Positions 1 to 8,316 of a stretch of DNA of 64,000 nucleotides are shown piece after piece. Under the pieces are notes generated by a model, which did not search any database, was not told the DNA's origin, and saw nothing but the letters and a program-made list of their open reading frames with translations. How positions within the stretch are numbered: the first letter of the stretch is position 1; every line of letters begins with the position of its first letter. Source of the stretch: Arachidicoccus sp. (GTDB taxonomy: Bacteria > Bacteroidota > Bacteroidia > Chitinophagales > Chitinophagaceae); NCBI GenBank assembly GCA_028283605.1, contig JAPWKH010000001.1, forward strand, positions 1 to 64,000, given 5' to 3'. The position numbers and the translations under genes were made by a program.

Positions 1-721
1 ATGTTAATCAGTCAAGGCGCCTCCGCCCTCGAGGGACCAGCCAGACCGAGTTGAGTGCCGAAGGCGGGACAATTTGAAGGAACGTCTTTATAAGACTCAG
101 CTGTAACGTCGTTGGTTAGGGATAAGTTCCCACCTACAGCATTAGTGATGCTCATCCTGTCTTCGTAATACGACGGTTGAGTGCTCGTTGCAGGCATTAG
201 TGAAGTGGTACTTGAGAACGCGGCTCCGCGCCATCACCCTTGACAAGTACGCCTTGTGCATTCAATAAATGAAGCGAATAATGATACCAAGGAGGGAACG
301 TGAAAGTTCTGTTGATTCTCGTACCGGGTATCTTCGCGATCGGGATGTTTGTGCGGAGAGCATCAAGCGTGTCGCTTCGGCCGTCGGAGAAGGATTGATG
401 TCTATCCAGGTTGTTCATCAGGCCCTCGCTACACAGTGAAGTCGTATTGAGCGATACGCCCTTTACCGATGGACCGGCGACGAGCAACTCTTGTTCTTGC
501 AATCCACGGAGGCGTCGTTCGCTAGATGAGGACGAACGGCTGCGCTTTGAATCGTAGATGGATACGGACGTCCGAGCGCAGAAGCGGCAGAGAACTGCGC
601 CGACGCTAAACATTGTATTGTCTTCCACTTGAACCACTCAAGATCGCAAATCCCTTGTCTGTGCGAAATGAAAAAACCGCCTAAAGTCCGCGAGGACCGA
701 GGGGCTTGAGGAGCAGGTGTT
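1..721. other. Upstream region with no recognised gene apart from one small ORF
   Basis: I recognise no protein in this GC-rich stretch. The long minus-strand open frames (12-197, 197-637, 463-789) overlap one another, lack ribosome-binding sites, and show no domain or signal peptide that I know. The only start with a convincing Shine-Dalgarno site is the small ORF at 300, listed separately. The last 30 bases carry GAGGAG ahead of the regulator start at 722. The region may hold promoter sequence for that regulator, but I could not find a clear sigma-70 or sigma-54 box. Confidence 0.4.
300..398 (+). CDS. Small hydrophobic peptide, 32 aa (candidate)
   Basis: A GTG start at 300 follows a textbook AAGGAGG ribosome site at 289-295. 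The frame encodes 32 residues: a basic start, one hydrophobic segment (about residues 3-17) and a short charged tail ending at TGA 396-398. This fits a single-pass small membrane protein. I do not recognise a family. It is not obviously a RiPP precursor, since there is no polar leader followed by a glycine-rich core. The case rests on the ribosome site and the membrane-like composition alone. Confidence 0.35.
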   Translation: MKVLLILVPGIFAIGMFVRRASSVSLRPSEKD

Positions 722-2989
722 ATGACGGCGTGTCCGAAGCGGGCATCCATGTTGACGCGATTTCTGCGCCATGCACTAGCGATTGCCACTGTCGGAATTG
801 CTCTTGGGGCATTGTTAATCTTCCAGCATTTCCCGGTGCGCCGCCCCTTTATGCTGGTCTATCTCGCTGCGATCGCCGTAACGTTTTGGTACGGCGGCGA
901 AGGGCCAGGGATCGCAGCGTTTGTGCTCTCGACGGGGTGCCTCCTCGGGGAATTCTTTACTTCCGAGCACGGTTGGCAGGGGCTAGTTGTTTATGATTGG
1001 CCAGGATTGTGCATCTATGTCGTCTTCTCCTGGTGGATTCGGGCCTTTGTCGACTCTCGTCGACGCCTCGAGTCAATGCTCCTGCGCAACAGCACAGTGT
1101 TGGAGGATGCAGTAAAGGCGAGAACAGACGAGCTACTTCGCGTGAATACTGAATCGAAGACGATCCTCGATGCTGCTCCTTTTGGCGTTGTCCTATTTGG
1201 ACCGGATCGTATCGTCGTTCGTTGTAATCCAGCGTACGAAACGATGATCGGGTATGGTCCCGGCGAACTTCGCGGTACTCATGCACCGTTACCCGAGGAC
1301 CAGCTAGAGACTTGGAGAGAGTTGGAAGAGACCCTTCGTGAGGGAAAGCCAGTCGTTGGCCGCGAAGTACAGCGGGTGCGGCGTAACGGCGCGCAATTTC
1401 CCGCAACAATCTGGCTGACTCCTCTGGAAGGATCTGATGGGGAGTTTGTGGGAATGGTCGGTTTCATTCTCGACGATACGGAGCGGAATGCACATGAAGC
1501 CGAGCGACAAATGCTGTCGATGCTCGTGGCGCGATCTCCCGAGTTCATTGGAGTAGCCGATGAATCCGGGAACCTCACCTTTGTTAACCCCGCCGGCAAG
1601 AGGCTCCTGGGGCTGGAAGCGAAGGGCGAGGTTGCACAGCCGAGGGTTCCTGATGAGGTGTGGAACTCTCTACCCCGTCGCCGCACGGATGCGTTCATCA
1701 AAGCCCAGGAGAGCGAAGAGAGCCATTTCTGTCTCGAGATGAGATATCCACTCACTGGGAATGGAACTGCGGTCCACCTCTATTACACGTCGTTTGCTAT
1801 TCCGCCGATGGAGCCGGGCGGAGCAACACTGTGGGCGATCGTCGCTCAGAACGTCACCGAACGGAAAGCCGCCGAGACGAGGCTACGGGAATCGCTCGAT
1901 GAGAACTGCCGGTTGCTTGAGGAGAACAAAGCCCTGCAGGAGAAGCTGCGGCACGAGAATATCTCGCTGCAAGAGCAGAATCGAGCTCTCCAAAATGAGA
2001 TCGCGGAGATTCAGAAGACGAAGTTCGATAGGATCGTGGGCCAGTCGAGTGCTCTACGCCGTGTCCTCAATAAGGTCGCGCTAGTCGCTGTGACCGATGT
2101 GACGGTGCTCATCACGGGAGAGACCGGTACAGGAAAAGAGCTGGTAGCACAAGCGATCCATGAGAACTCGAAGCGCGCGGCGATGCCATTTCGCGCATTC
2201 AACTGTGCCTCTCTACCAGCGAGCCTGATGGCCTCAGAGCTCTTCGGACACGAAAAAGGAGCCTTTACTGGAGCGGACAGGCAACGTCTCGGGCAGTTCG
2301 AGCTGGCTGCCGGAGGGACGCTGTTTCTCGATGAGATAGCCGAGCTCTCGGTCGAGGAGCAGGCCGTCCTCCTTCGGGTCCTCGAAGAACGGTCGTTCGA
2401 GCGGCTCGGAGGCGGAGGGAAGTTGATTCCGATGGATGCAAGGATCATCGTGGCGACGAACCGTGACCTTCCTGCCGCGATCCAAGCGGGAGCATTCCGG
2501 CAAGACCTGTTCTTCCGGCTCAACGGATTTCGCATCGAAGTTCCACCTTTGAGGGAACGTGTCGAGGACATTCCCTTGCTGGTGGAACATTTCGTAAGAG
2601 CCCTGGCGGCCCGTCATGGCAAAAGCATCCGTAACATTCAGAAGCGCTCCATGGAAATGTTGATGGGGTACGGGTGGCCTGGGAATATCCGCGAACTGCG
2701 GAACGTGATCGAGATGTCGGTGGTCATTTCTCCGGGGGACGAGCTGCTCATTGACGAAGAGCTTCTGTTTGGCGTCCCGTCTTTATCCGATGGAGCTTCC
2801 GGCACGCTGGAGGAAAGAGTCGCTCACTTTGAACGCGCCCTGATCGAGCGGGCGTTGGCACAAACCCGCGGGCGTGTCGCCGGACCTGCGGGGGCCGCGT
2901 CGCTCTTGGGGGTACCGCCATCGACCCTTTCGGAAAAGATGACAAGGCTGAAAATTGTGGCTTCGACGTTCAAGTCGTCTACGGATTGA
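722..2989 (+). CDS. Membrane-anchored PAS/AAA+ sigma-54-dependent transcriptional activator
   Basis: A 755-residue bacterial enhancer-binding protein. Order: several N-terminal membrane segments (about 12-110, DUF4118-like), a first PAS domain (about 145-255), a second PAS (about 262-375), a coiled coil (about 380-430), an AAA+ domain, and a C-terminal Fis-type helix-turn-helix (about 710-745). The Walker A motif GETGTGKE starts near residue 466, the sigma-54 contact loop GAFTGA is at about 513, and Walker B (TLFLDE) follows. It should use ATP to open sigma-54 promoters in response to a membrane or PAS-sensed signal. GAGGAG precedes ATG 722; an alternative ATG is at 749. Its targets are unknown, though the RiPP-like genes downstream are possible. 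The kind of signal is inference. Confidence 0.88.
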   Translation: MTACPKRASMLTRFLRHALAIATVGIALGALLIFQHFPVRRPFMLVYLAAIAVTFWYGGEGPGIAAFVLSTGCLLGEFFTSEHGWQGLVVYDWPGLCIYVVFSWWIRAFVDSRRRLESMLLRNSTVLEDAVKARTDELLRVNTESKTILDAAPFGVVLFGPDRIVVRCNPAYETMIGYGPGELRGTHAPLPEDQLETWRELEETLREGKPVVGREVQRVRRNGAQFPATIWLTPLEGSDGEFVGMVGFILDDTERNAHEAERQMLSMLVARSPEFIGVADESGNLTFVNPAGKRLLGLEAKGEVAQPRVPDEVWNSLPRRRTDAFIKAQESEESHFCLEMRYPLTGNGTAVHLYYTSFAIPPMEPGGATLWAIVAQNVTERKAAETRLRESLDENCRLLEENKALQEKLRHENISLQEQNRALQNEIAEIQKTKFDRIVGQSSALRRVLNKVALVAVTDVTVLITGETGTGKELVAQAIHENSKRAAMPFRAFNCASLPASLMASELFGHEKGAFTGADRQRLGQFELAAGGTLFLDEIAELSVEEQAVLLRVLEERSFERLGGGGKLIPMDARIIVATNRDLPAAIQAGAFRQDLFFRLNGFRIEVPPLRERVEDIPLLVEHFVRALAARHGKSIRNIQKRSMEMLMGYGWPGNIRELRNVIEMSVVISPGDELLIDEELLFGVPSLSDGASGTLEERVAHFERALIERALAQTRGRVAGPAGAASLLGVPPSTLSEKMTRLKIVASTFKSSTD

Positions 2990-3256
2990 GAGTCGCCGCT
3001 TCTGGGCTCTCGCTGCAAACCAGCTGTTGCCTTCACGCCACGGGATGGAGCGTTCGGCGCCAGGGAAATCGATCCAACAATCCAGGGGTCGTAACTAACT
3101 CGATGAAAGTACGGCAGCGATCTCACCAGGGAATCGGATACGCCTCGTGCGGATTCGCCACGCTCGGAGAAAAAGGTTGCACAGCCCAGAATCCTGCCTA
3201 TGCTGCTTCTATTGATTTTGCTTCCTATGTGAGGCGGCCTGCGGAGCTGACTGGAG

Positions 3257-3811
3257 ATGACGCAGTTGAAGCGCAAGGCATCTGCTTCCGGCGATCCGAA
3301 GAAGCCGATCCGCGAGCGTGCCAGGAAAATCATCGACGCTCCAGCGTCCAAACATCGGATGCGAATCCTCTTGTTTGCCTGTAGCCCGGTCGACGCGCGG
3401 ACAACGCTCAATCACGCCGATAGTACCGAGGTGGCGTTCCTTCCGAGCTTCGACCTCGAAGAGATCCGGAATGAGATTCTGCGGTTCAAACCCCGACTCA
3501 TCACGTGTCGCGCGGATTTTTTCCTGCGGCTTCTTTCTGCGGTTCCGTCCCGAACGGTAGCGCATGAACCGCTCGAAGGCTCAGTGGCGCAAAACAGGGT
3601 GCAACCGGCTCTCGTGAGCCCGCGAGAGACGAAGGTCCTAGCCATGCTGGTCCAGGGGAAAACGAATAATCAGATGGCGCGCGAACTGCGAATGAGCTCC
3701 CGAACCGTGAAGCGCACTCTTAGTGGACTGTTCGAGCGCTTCGGTGCCACGAATCGAACAGACTTAACGCACCGTACAGCCAGGCTCTGTTTGCTTGAGA
3801 ACGGGAGCTGA
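3257..3811 (+). CDS. LuxR/NarL-type HTH transcriptional regulator
   Basis: 184 residues. The C-terminal part (about residues 118-178) is a LuxR-type helix-turn-helix: it starts with the usual SPRE, continues through KTNNQMARELRMSSRTVKR and ends in a dimer helix. The N-terminal half begins like a receiver domain (MRILLFACSP, about residue 35) but I see no phosphoacceptor aspartate in the expected place, so it may be a degenerate receiver that works without phosphorylation. A basic stretch precedes it; the real start could be the ATG near residue 35. It sits 150 bases before the PqqD-kinase-peptidase genes on the same strand and is a likely local regulator of them (inference). Confidence 0.75.
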   Translation: MTQLKRKASASGDPKKPIRERARKIIDAPASKHRMRILLFACSPVDARTTLNHADSTEVAFLPSFDLEEIRNEILRFKPRLITCRADFFLRLLSAVPSRTVAHEPLEGSVAQNRVQPALVSPRETKVLAMLVQGKTNNQMARELRMSSRTVKRTLSGLFERFGATNRTDLTHRTARLCLLENGS

Positions 3812-3908
3812 AGAGTCGTTGATCGTGGCCCGCTTGGGCCACCAAAATAATGGGCCAGTTGGACCTTGTACGCGCGCAATGGACGAGAGCATTCTTACGA
3901 TACTTCAT

Positions 3909-3944
3909 CGCCGTTCTCGCTTGGTTCGTGAAGCGAGAACGGCG
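3909..3944 (+). promoter_or_regulatory. Perfect 14-bp hairpin upstream of the PqqD gene
   Basis: Bases 3909-3922 pair perfectly with 3931-3944 (CGCCGTTCTCGCTT with its complement), leaving an 8-base loop. No T-run follows, so it is a poor terminator. It ends just before the ribosome site (AAGAGG, 3948-3953) of the PqqD start at 3962. It could be a regulator's operator (the DNA is a perfect dyad) or a 5'-UTR structure. Confidence 0.6.
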
Positions 3945-3961
3945 CATTAAGAGGTTCGTCC

Positions 3962-4216
3962 ATGCCGATCTCTGTCGAGCAATTTCCAACCGCTGTAGGT
4001 CGTGATGCAACTTCCGTTATGGATGTGTCGCGAGACCAAATCACCGTCCTCAATACAACCGGGGGATTCATCTGGGAACGGCTGCAGAAGGGACACTCGT
4101 TCGAAGACGTCGTTCAGGCGCTTGCGGTGGAGACGAATATGAGTCCGGATGCAGTGGCTCCCGGAGTGGAACGATTCTTGAGTGAACTGCGGGCACAGCA
4201 CCTACTTCGCCCTTAG
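3962..4216 (+). CDS. PqqD-like peptide chaperone (RiPP recognition element)
   Basis: 84 residues with the PqqD signature: the first half holds two short strands and the pattern LNTTGGFIWERL, followed by helices with F..VV..L and a final V..FL..L stretch. PqqD-type proteins bind the leader of a ribosomally made peptide and present it to modifying enzymes. In lasso peptide clusters the equivalent is called B1. AAGAGG is 8 bases before the ATG. The next gene follows within 30 bases or overlaps, and a truncated S9 peptidase comes after that, so a RiPP cluster is likely. Which peptide it serves cannot be said, because no precursor is visible. Confidence 0.8.
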   Translation: MPISVEQFPTAVGRDATSVMDVSRDQITVLNTTGGFIWERLQKGHSFEDVVQALAVETNMSPDAVAPGVERFLSELRAQHLLRP

Positions 4217-4244
4217 CGACGTGGCTGTTGAGAGGGCGCTGAAG

Positions 4245-5603
4245 ATGACTCAATCCTTGCAGAGCGAATTTGAGAAAGTGCCGTACCGGGTGGCGCTCGT
4301 CTTGCCGGGTGCCGAACGATTGCTGGCCGTCAGGCGTGGAGGTCTGTTCCAGCTTCCTTTGGTGAACGTGCAGGCTTCGTTTCGGCCTGCCCAGGAGATT
4401 ACGCAATATCTCTCGGACGAATGGCAAGTCCAAGCTGTGGTTGTCGAAATTCTGCGCTCTACAGATGAAGGACCGCATACGGCGATTGCAGAGGTTCTCG
4501 CTTGGGACGGCTCCCAGGATCATGCGTCGATGACGCTAATTGGTCGTGGCGCGTCGGATGGGACATGGCTGCCGCAGCCAGTCAGGGACGGGTTGACGAA
4601 GATGTCGGAGCGCCGTTCTTCTATTGGCTATGTGGGATGGGTGGAAGAGGCAAGACAATGGGTTCGTGCCAGCTTGTCCGACCCGGTGATCGAGTTCGAT
4701 GGGACAACCCGCCAACTCAATGGGGGCGCGGGATTCATGCTCCTCCGGCTTGGGACGAAGGCGGGGCCCGCGTATTGGGTGAAAGCGACAGGAGAGCCGA
4801 ACCGTCATGAATTCGCCATTACCCAGCGGCTCTTCGAATGTTGTCCATCGTCGCTCCCCTCGATTGTCGCGGTGCATGAAGGATGGAACGCATGGGCGAT
4901 GGAAGAGGTAGGAACATCGCTCGACGACTCGGTTGAAGCCGGAACAATCGCATTGGTCGCGCAAAGCCTGGCGCGGCTTCAGCAGGCGACCTTGGGTCGA
5001 GGACAGGTGTTTGCTTATGCCGGCTGTGGCGATCAGCGAGTTGAAACGTTGCGGAGTTACCTGCCTGCCTTCATGGCGTGCGGAAAGACGCTTGCTACGG
5101 AAAGCTCTTTAGTGGCTGGTGGCGAAGTATCCATCGACATGGTGGCCCGAGCGGAGGCCGTCATCGAGGCTGCATTGAGCACCGCCCAACATCTTGAGAT
5201 CCCGGACGCAATCAACAATAACGACATGAAGCTCGCGAACATCCTCTTCGATGGAACGAGGGCTGCCTTTACGGATTGGTGTCACGCATATTGGGGAAAC
5301 CCGTTCCTCACGTTTCAACACTTGCATACCTACCTGTCCAGACGCTTGCCGGCACTGGGGCGAGTGTTCCAAGAGACTTATGTGGCGGAGTGGACCGCGC
5401 TCCTTTCCGAAGGGCAAATCTCAGGTGCCTTGACCCTCGCTCCTGTGATCGCTCCCTATGCGTATCTCAGCGCGCGCGGCCCTCAGTCTTTGCTGGCACG
5501 CTCCGGGGAACCTGGCTTTAGGAAATACTTTGCGAACATCCTAAGGCGAATCGTCAAGGCCGGAGGAGAACTGCGTGGGAAGGAGCAATGGGTGTATGCA
5601 TGA
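4245..5603 (+). CDS. APH/choline-kinase-like phosphotransferase in a RiPP-like cluster
   Basis: About 452 residues from ATG 4245 (GAGAGG about 10 bases upstream); the frame is open back to GTG 4182, which would overlap the PqqD gene. The first 130 residues are not recognised. The rest is a kinase of the aminoglycoside-phosphotransferase fold: the catalytic loop reads NNNDMKLANILFDG, with the catalytic Asp and the metal-binding Asn, and the DFG-like aspartate is in AFTDWCHAYWGNP. The invariant lysine is probably the one in YWVKATGE. It could phosphorylate the peptide product or a small molecule; kinases do occur in some lasso clusters. Its stop overlaps the next start by 8 bases, so the two are translationally coupled. 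Confidence 0.65.
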   Translation: MTQSLQSEFEKVPYRVALVLPGAERLLAVRRGGLFQLPLVNVQASFRPAQEITQYLSDEWQVQAVVVEILRSTDEGPHTAIAEVLAWDGSQDHASMTLIGRGASDGTWLPQPVRDGLTKMSERRSSIGYVGWVEEARQWVRASLSDPVIEFDGTTRQLNGGAGFMLLRLGTKAGPAYWVKATGEPNRHEFAITQRLFECCPSSLPSIVAVHEGWNAWAMEEVGTSLDDSVEAGTIALVAQSLARLQQATLGRGQVFAYAGCGDQRVETLRSYLPAFMACGKTLATESSLVAGGEVSIDMVARAEAVIEAALSTAQHLEIPDAINNNDMKLANILFDGTRAAFTDWCHAYWGNPFLTFQHLHTYLSRRLPALGRVFQETYVAEWTALLSEGQISGALTLAPVIAPYAYLSARGPQSLLARSGEPGFRKYFANILRRIVKAGGELRGKEQWVYA

Positions 5604-6477
5604 GTTTCAGCGTCAAGACGTTGTGGACGTCCTGCATGGAGTTCCCGTCAGCGATCCGTATCGGTGGCTCGAGGATCGGGACTCGCCGCTCACACAAGAA
5701 TGGCTGGATGTACAGCGTGAGCAATCGGATGCCTACTTTTCTGCCTGCGAGGGTGTCGAATGGCTGCGCGAGCGCGTCCGGGTCTTGCTCGACCGAGAGG
5801 AAGTTTCGCAGCCTATCGGCGTGGGCAGTCGTATTTTTTTTCGCCGGCGCAACGTGGGGCAGGAGCAGCCGTGCATCTGCATGTCTTACCTCGATAAGAC
5901 GGGAACGCAAGTGCTTATTGATCCCTCAGAACGTGGGCCGATGTCGTCAGTTCTCATCCATCGCGTCAGCGACAATGGCTCGCTGCTTGCGTTTGCATGC
6001 GCCAACGGAGGATCGGATGCGAAGGAGATGCATTTCCTCGATGTGGATTGTGCCACGGTTCTGCCGGATTTTCTTCCCATGGCTCGTTCGCGGGGCATTG
6101 AGTTCTTCCGTGACAATACAGGCTTTTACTACTCTCTCGACGGTGCGGGAGCGAGTTCGAGCAACGTGCATGCTATCCGCCGGCATGTATTTGGGCTGAC
6201 AACGGGGCATGACCCTGTGATCTTCTCTGTGCCGCGATCAAGCCTCAGCAAGTTGATTCTTCTCGGAGACGAAGTGAATTTGGGGGCCCTCCACGTCTAC
6301 GAGACAAGTGGAGGGTTTAAGAGCGACGTCTACCGAACGCTTCGAGATGAACCCTCCGCCTGGAAGCTTGTAACTGGAGGACTTCCAGCAACGACCGGTG
6401 TCGTGTTTCGTGACGGAAAGATCTTCTTCTTCAGGGAAACTTGGGACCGCCAAAGAGAGCTCCTATGCATCGATCAA
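5596..6477 (+). CDS. S9 prolyl oligopeptidase family protein, N-terminal part only
   Basis: From ATG 5596 (GGAG about 10 bases upstream), the first 290 or so residues match prolyl oligopeptidases: DPYRWLEDRDSPLTQEWL near the start, then beta-propeller blades with motifs such as FFRRRNVGQEQP and DGKIFFFRETWDR. The catalytic alpha/beta-hydrolase domain with the GGSxGG serine is missing because the frame passes into a pyruvate dehydrogenase sequence at about 6478. In lasso peptide clusters an S9 relative acts as an isopeptidase that opens the ring, so this is a plausible role here, but without the catalytic part that is inference. The truncation is best explained by an assembly join. Confidence 0.75.
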
Positions 6478-6485
6478 AACGGATT
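6468..6485. other. Chimeric junction between two genomes
   Basis: Up to about 6475 the sequence is GC-rich and encodes a prolyl oligopeptidase propeller; from 6478 it is AT-rich and encodes the middle of a pyruvate dehydrogenase E1 beta subunit. Both genes are cut at this point and both are otherwise well conserved. The shift in base composition and in translation signals persists for the rest of the window on each side. The codons for Asn-Gly at 6478-6483 would fit either protein, so the exact join cannot be fixed. Confidence 0.85.
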
Positions 6486-7248
6486 ATTACCAATCGTTGA
6501 ATTCATGACCTGGAATTTCGCCGTTTTGGCCTTGGATCAAATATTAAACACTGCCTCTAAAATGTTGGCAATGAGTGGTGGCCAGATTGGTTGTCCCATT
6601 GTATTTCGCGGGCCAAACGGAAGCGCAGGGCAATTAGGCGCTCAACATTCTACAGCATTTGAATCTTTGTATGCCAATATTCCCGGTATTAAAGTTGTTT
6701 CCATTTCCAACGGTTACGACGGTAAAGGATTATTAAAGCAAGCCATCAGATACGAACAGGATCCGATAATGTTTATGGAAAGTGAAGTAATGTATGGTGA
6801 TAAATGCGAAGTACCTGAAGAAGAATATTATATAGAAATAGGCAAGGCTGATATTAAAAAACCGGGGAAAGATATAACCATTGTTTCCTTTAGTAAAATG
6901 ATGAAAGTGGCCTTAGGGGCTGCTGCCGAATTAGAAAAAGAAGGTATCAGCGCTGAAGTGATTGATCTGCGTACGATTCGTCCGTTAGACTGGCATACTA
7001 TCTTAGAAAGTGTGAAAAAAACGAATCGTCTCGTAATTGTGGAAGAACAATGGCCATTTGCATCCGTAAGTTCAGAAATAACTTATCGTATCCAAAAAGA
7101 AGGTTTTGATTATCTCGATGCACCGATACGCCGCATTACCAGCGCAGACGCGCCTATGCACTATTCGCCAACGCTGATCGATGCTTATTTGCCAAACATA
7201 GAAAGAACAGTAAAATTGGTAAAAGAAGTAATGTATCTAAAAAAATAG
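6478..7248 (+). CDS. pdhB: Pyruvate dehydrogenase E1 component beta subunit, C-terminal part
   Basis: About 256 residues, beginning with GLLPIVEFMTWNFAVLALDQ and running to the normal end. Family features include CPIVFRGPNGSAGQLGAQHS, PIMFMESEVMYGD, the transketolase C-terminal domain with IDLRTIRPLD, and VEEQWPF. The E1 beta subunit, with E1 alpha, decarboxylates pyruvate with thiamine diphosphate in the pyruvate dehydrogenase complex. Around 75 N-terminal residues, including the catalytic Glu region, are missing because of the join. The true gene in the Bacteroidota genome is presumably complete. A hairpin with flanking A and T runs follows at 7275-7309. Confidence 0.9.
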   Translation, partial: NGLLPIVEFMTWNFAVLALDQILNTASKMLAMSGGQIGCPIVFRGPNGSAGQLGAQHSTAFESLYANIPGIKVVSISNGYDGKGLLKQAIRYEQDPIMFMESEVMYGDKCEVPEEEYYIEIGKADIKKPGKDITIVSFSKMMKVALGAAAELEKEGISAEVIDLRTIRPLDWHTILESVKKTNRLVIVEEQWPFASVSSEITYRIQKEGFDYLDAPIRRITSADAPMHYSPTLIDAYLPNIERTVKLVKEVMYLKK

Positions 7249-7274
7249 CAACAGTTATCTGACATTAATATTAT

Positions 7275-7309
7275 AAAAAAATATCCGTTTTAATGACGGA
7301 TATTTTTTT
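7275..7309 (+). terminator. Bidirectional intrinsic terminator after pdhB
   Basis: ATATCCGT (7281-7288) pairs with ACGGATAT (7296-7303), with flanking A6 and T7 runs extending the stem. It lies between convergent genes (pdhB and a glycosyltransferase) and can serve both. Confidence 0.85.
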
Positions 7310-7358
7310 ATTTATAACAAAGTTGTAAACCCGATTTAGGCTTCTTGATAATCTATTC

Positions 7359-8297
7359 TTACCAACCGAACTTGCCGATGGTAATATGATTTTTCCAGCC
7401 GAAAAGCATTCTGCCACCTAAGATTTTATTTTCAATAAAATTGAGTATTCTGTATTTTAATTTTCTTTTCCTTCCGAAAATTTTTGGTGGTTCGCCGGTG
7501 TATCGCAATAAACTTTCCCAATTGATATTCTTCATCCGTTCAGTCATCACGGCAGGGTGGGAGCCTTTAAAATCAGGGAATACAGATATGTTCCCATAGT
7601 CGTAATATTGTTTTAATTCCGATACCTGTGTGCCTGCGTGCATGGATATCTGTTCTGTTTTTTTAGCCACCAGTATTTTAGGGTCGCGCACATAAGTGTA
7701 ATGAAACAACTTTGCGTTCAAATCAATACAATGCAGCTTTCGTGTATTTTCTTTTTGATAATAATCTTTATAATCGAAATTCGGAATAATGCGGAAAGAC
7801 TGCGCATCACGCCAGGAGTGTATCTCCGGATTATTTCTTACAATCCTGATTTCTTTTGGATAAGCAATATGCATGGAATCTATATATTTTTTATAAGAAC
7901 CATATAGCCATACATAATTCAGCAAAAAGCCGTCCACGTTTTTATTGTTCAGATATTTCTCGCAAGCCGCTTTAATAATTGGAATACCTGCTTCGTGCAA
8001 TACTTCATCTGCCTGAAGATAGAAACACCAATCTCCTTTGCAGGCACGTAAAGCAATATCGGTTTGGTGTGCATATACCTGGCCTTCTTTATAATAGGTA
8101 TTAGTATCCCAATCTGTTTTAATGATTTTGATTTTAGGCGATTTAATGGAATTAATTAATTCTTCTGTGTTGTCGGAACTGTTGCCCAATGCAATTACAA
8201 ATTCATCCACCAAATCAAGAACGGAACGGATGCATTCCACAACAGGAAAATCGTATTGAACAGCATTGCGTATAATGGTAAAACCTGAGATTGTCAT
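7359..8297 (-). CDS. Family 2 glycosyltransferase
   Basis: 312 residues. The start MTISGFTIIRNAVQYDFPV and the following FVIALGNSSDNTEE are typical of the GT-A nucleotide-sugar fold, and LQADEVLHE carries the acidic metal-binding motif (QADE in place of DxD). The protein has no membrane segment, so it should act at the cytoplasmic face on a growing surface polysaccharide or LPS glycan. It is followed, in transcription order, only by the terminator at 7275. The gene upstream (8317-9366) is 19 bases away on the same strand and is another putative glycosyltransferase, so the two probably form an operon. Donor and acceptor sugars cannot be predicted. Confidence 0.8.
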   Translation of the reverse strand: MTISGFTIIRNAVQYDFPVVECIRSVLDLVDEFVIALGNSSDNTEELINSIKSPKIKIIKTDWDTNTYYKEGQVYAHQTDIALRACKGDWCFYLQADEVLHEAGIPIIKAACEKYLNNKNVDGFLLNYVWLYGSYKKYIDSMHIAYPKEIRIVRNNPEIHSWRDAQSFRIIPNFDYKDYYQKENTRKLHCIDLNAKLFHYTYVRDPKILVAKKTEQISMHAGTQVSELKQYYDYGNISVFPDFKGSHPAVMTERMKNINWESLLRYTGEPPKIFGRKRKLKYRILNFIENKILGGRMLFGWKNHITIGKFGW

Positions 8298-8316
8298 TTT
8301 TAAAGAATGATTGATA

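Noticed and set aside
12-197. Minus-strand 61-codon frame that might be a lasso or RiPP precursor
   Set aside because: There is no threonine at the position before the core, no ribosome site, and the only glycine-to-glutamate spacing leaves a two-residue tail, too short for a lasso. It is also far from the PqqD gene and on the other strand.
3102-3384. Plus-strand frame in the gap before the LuxR gene (MKVRQRSHQGIG...) as a peptide precursor
   Set aside because: It runs well into the LuxR coding region in another frame and has no leader/core pattern or ribosome site.
6478-7248. The 557-residue frame across 6477/6478 as a true fusion enzyme
   Set aside because: Both partner domains are incomplete and functionally unrelated, and base composition changes at the join.
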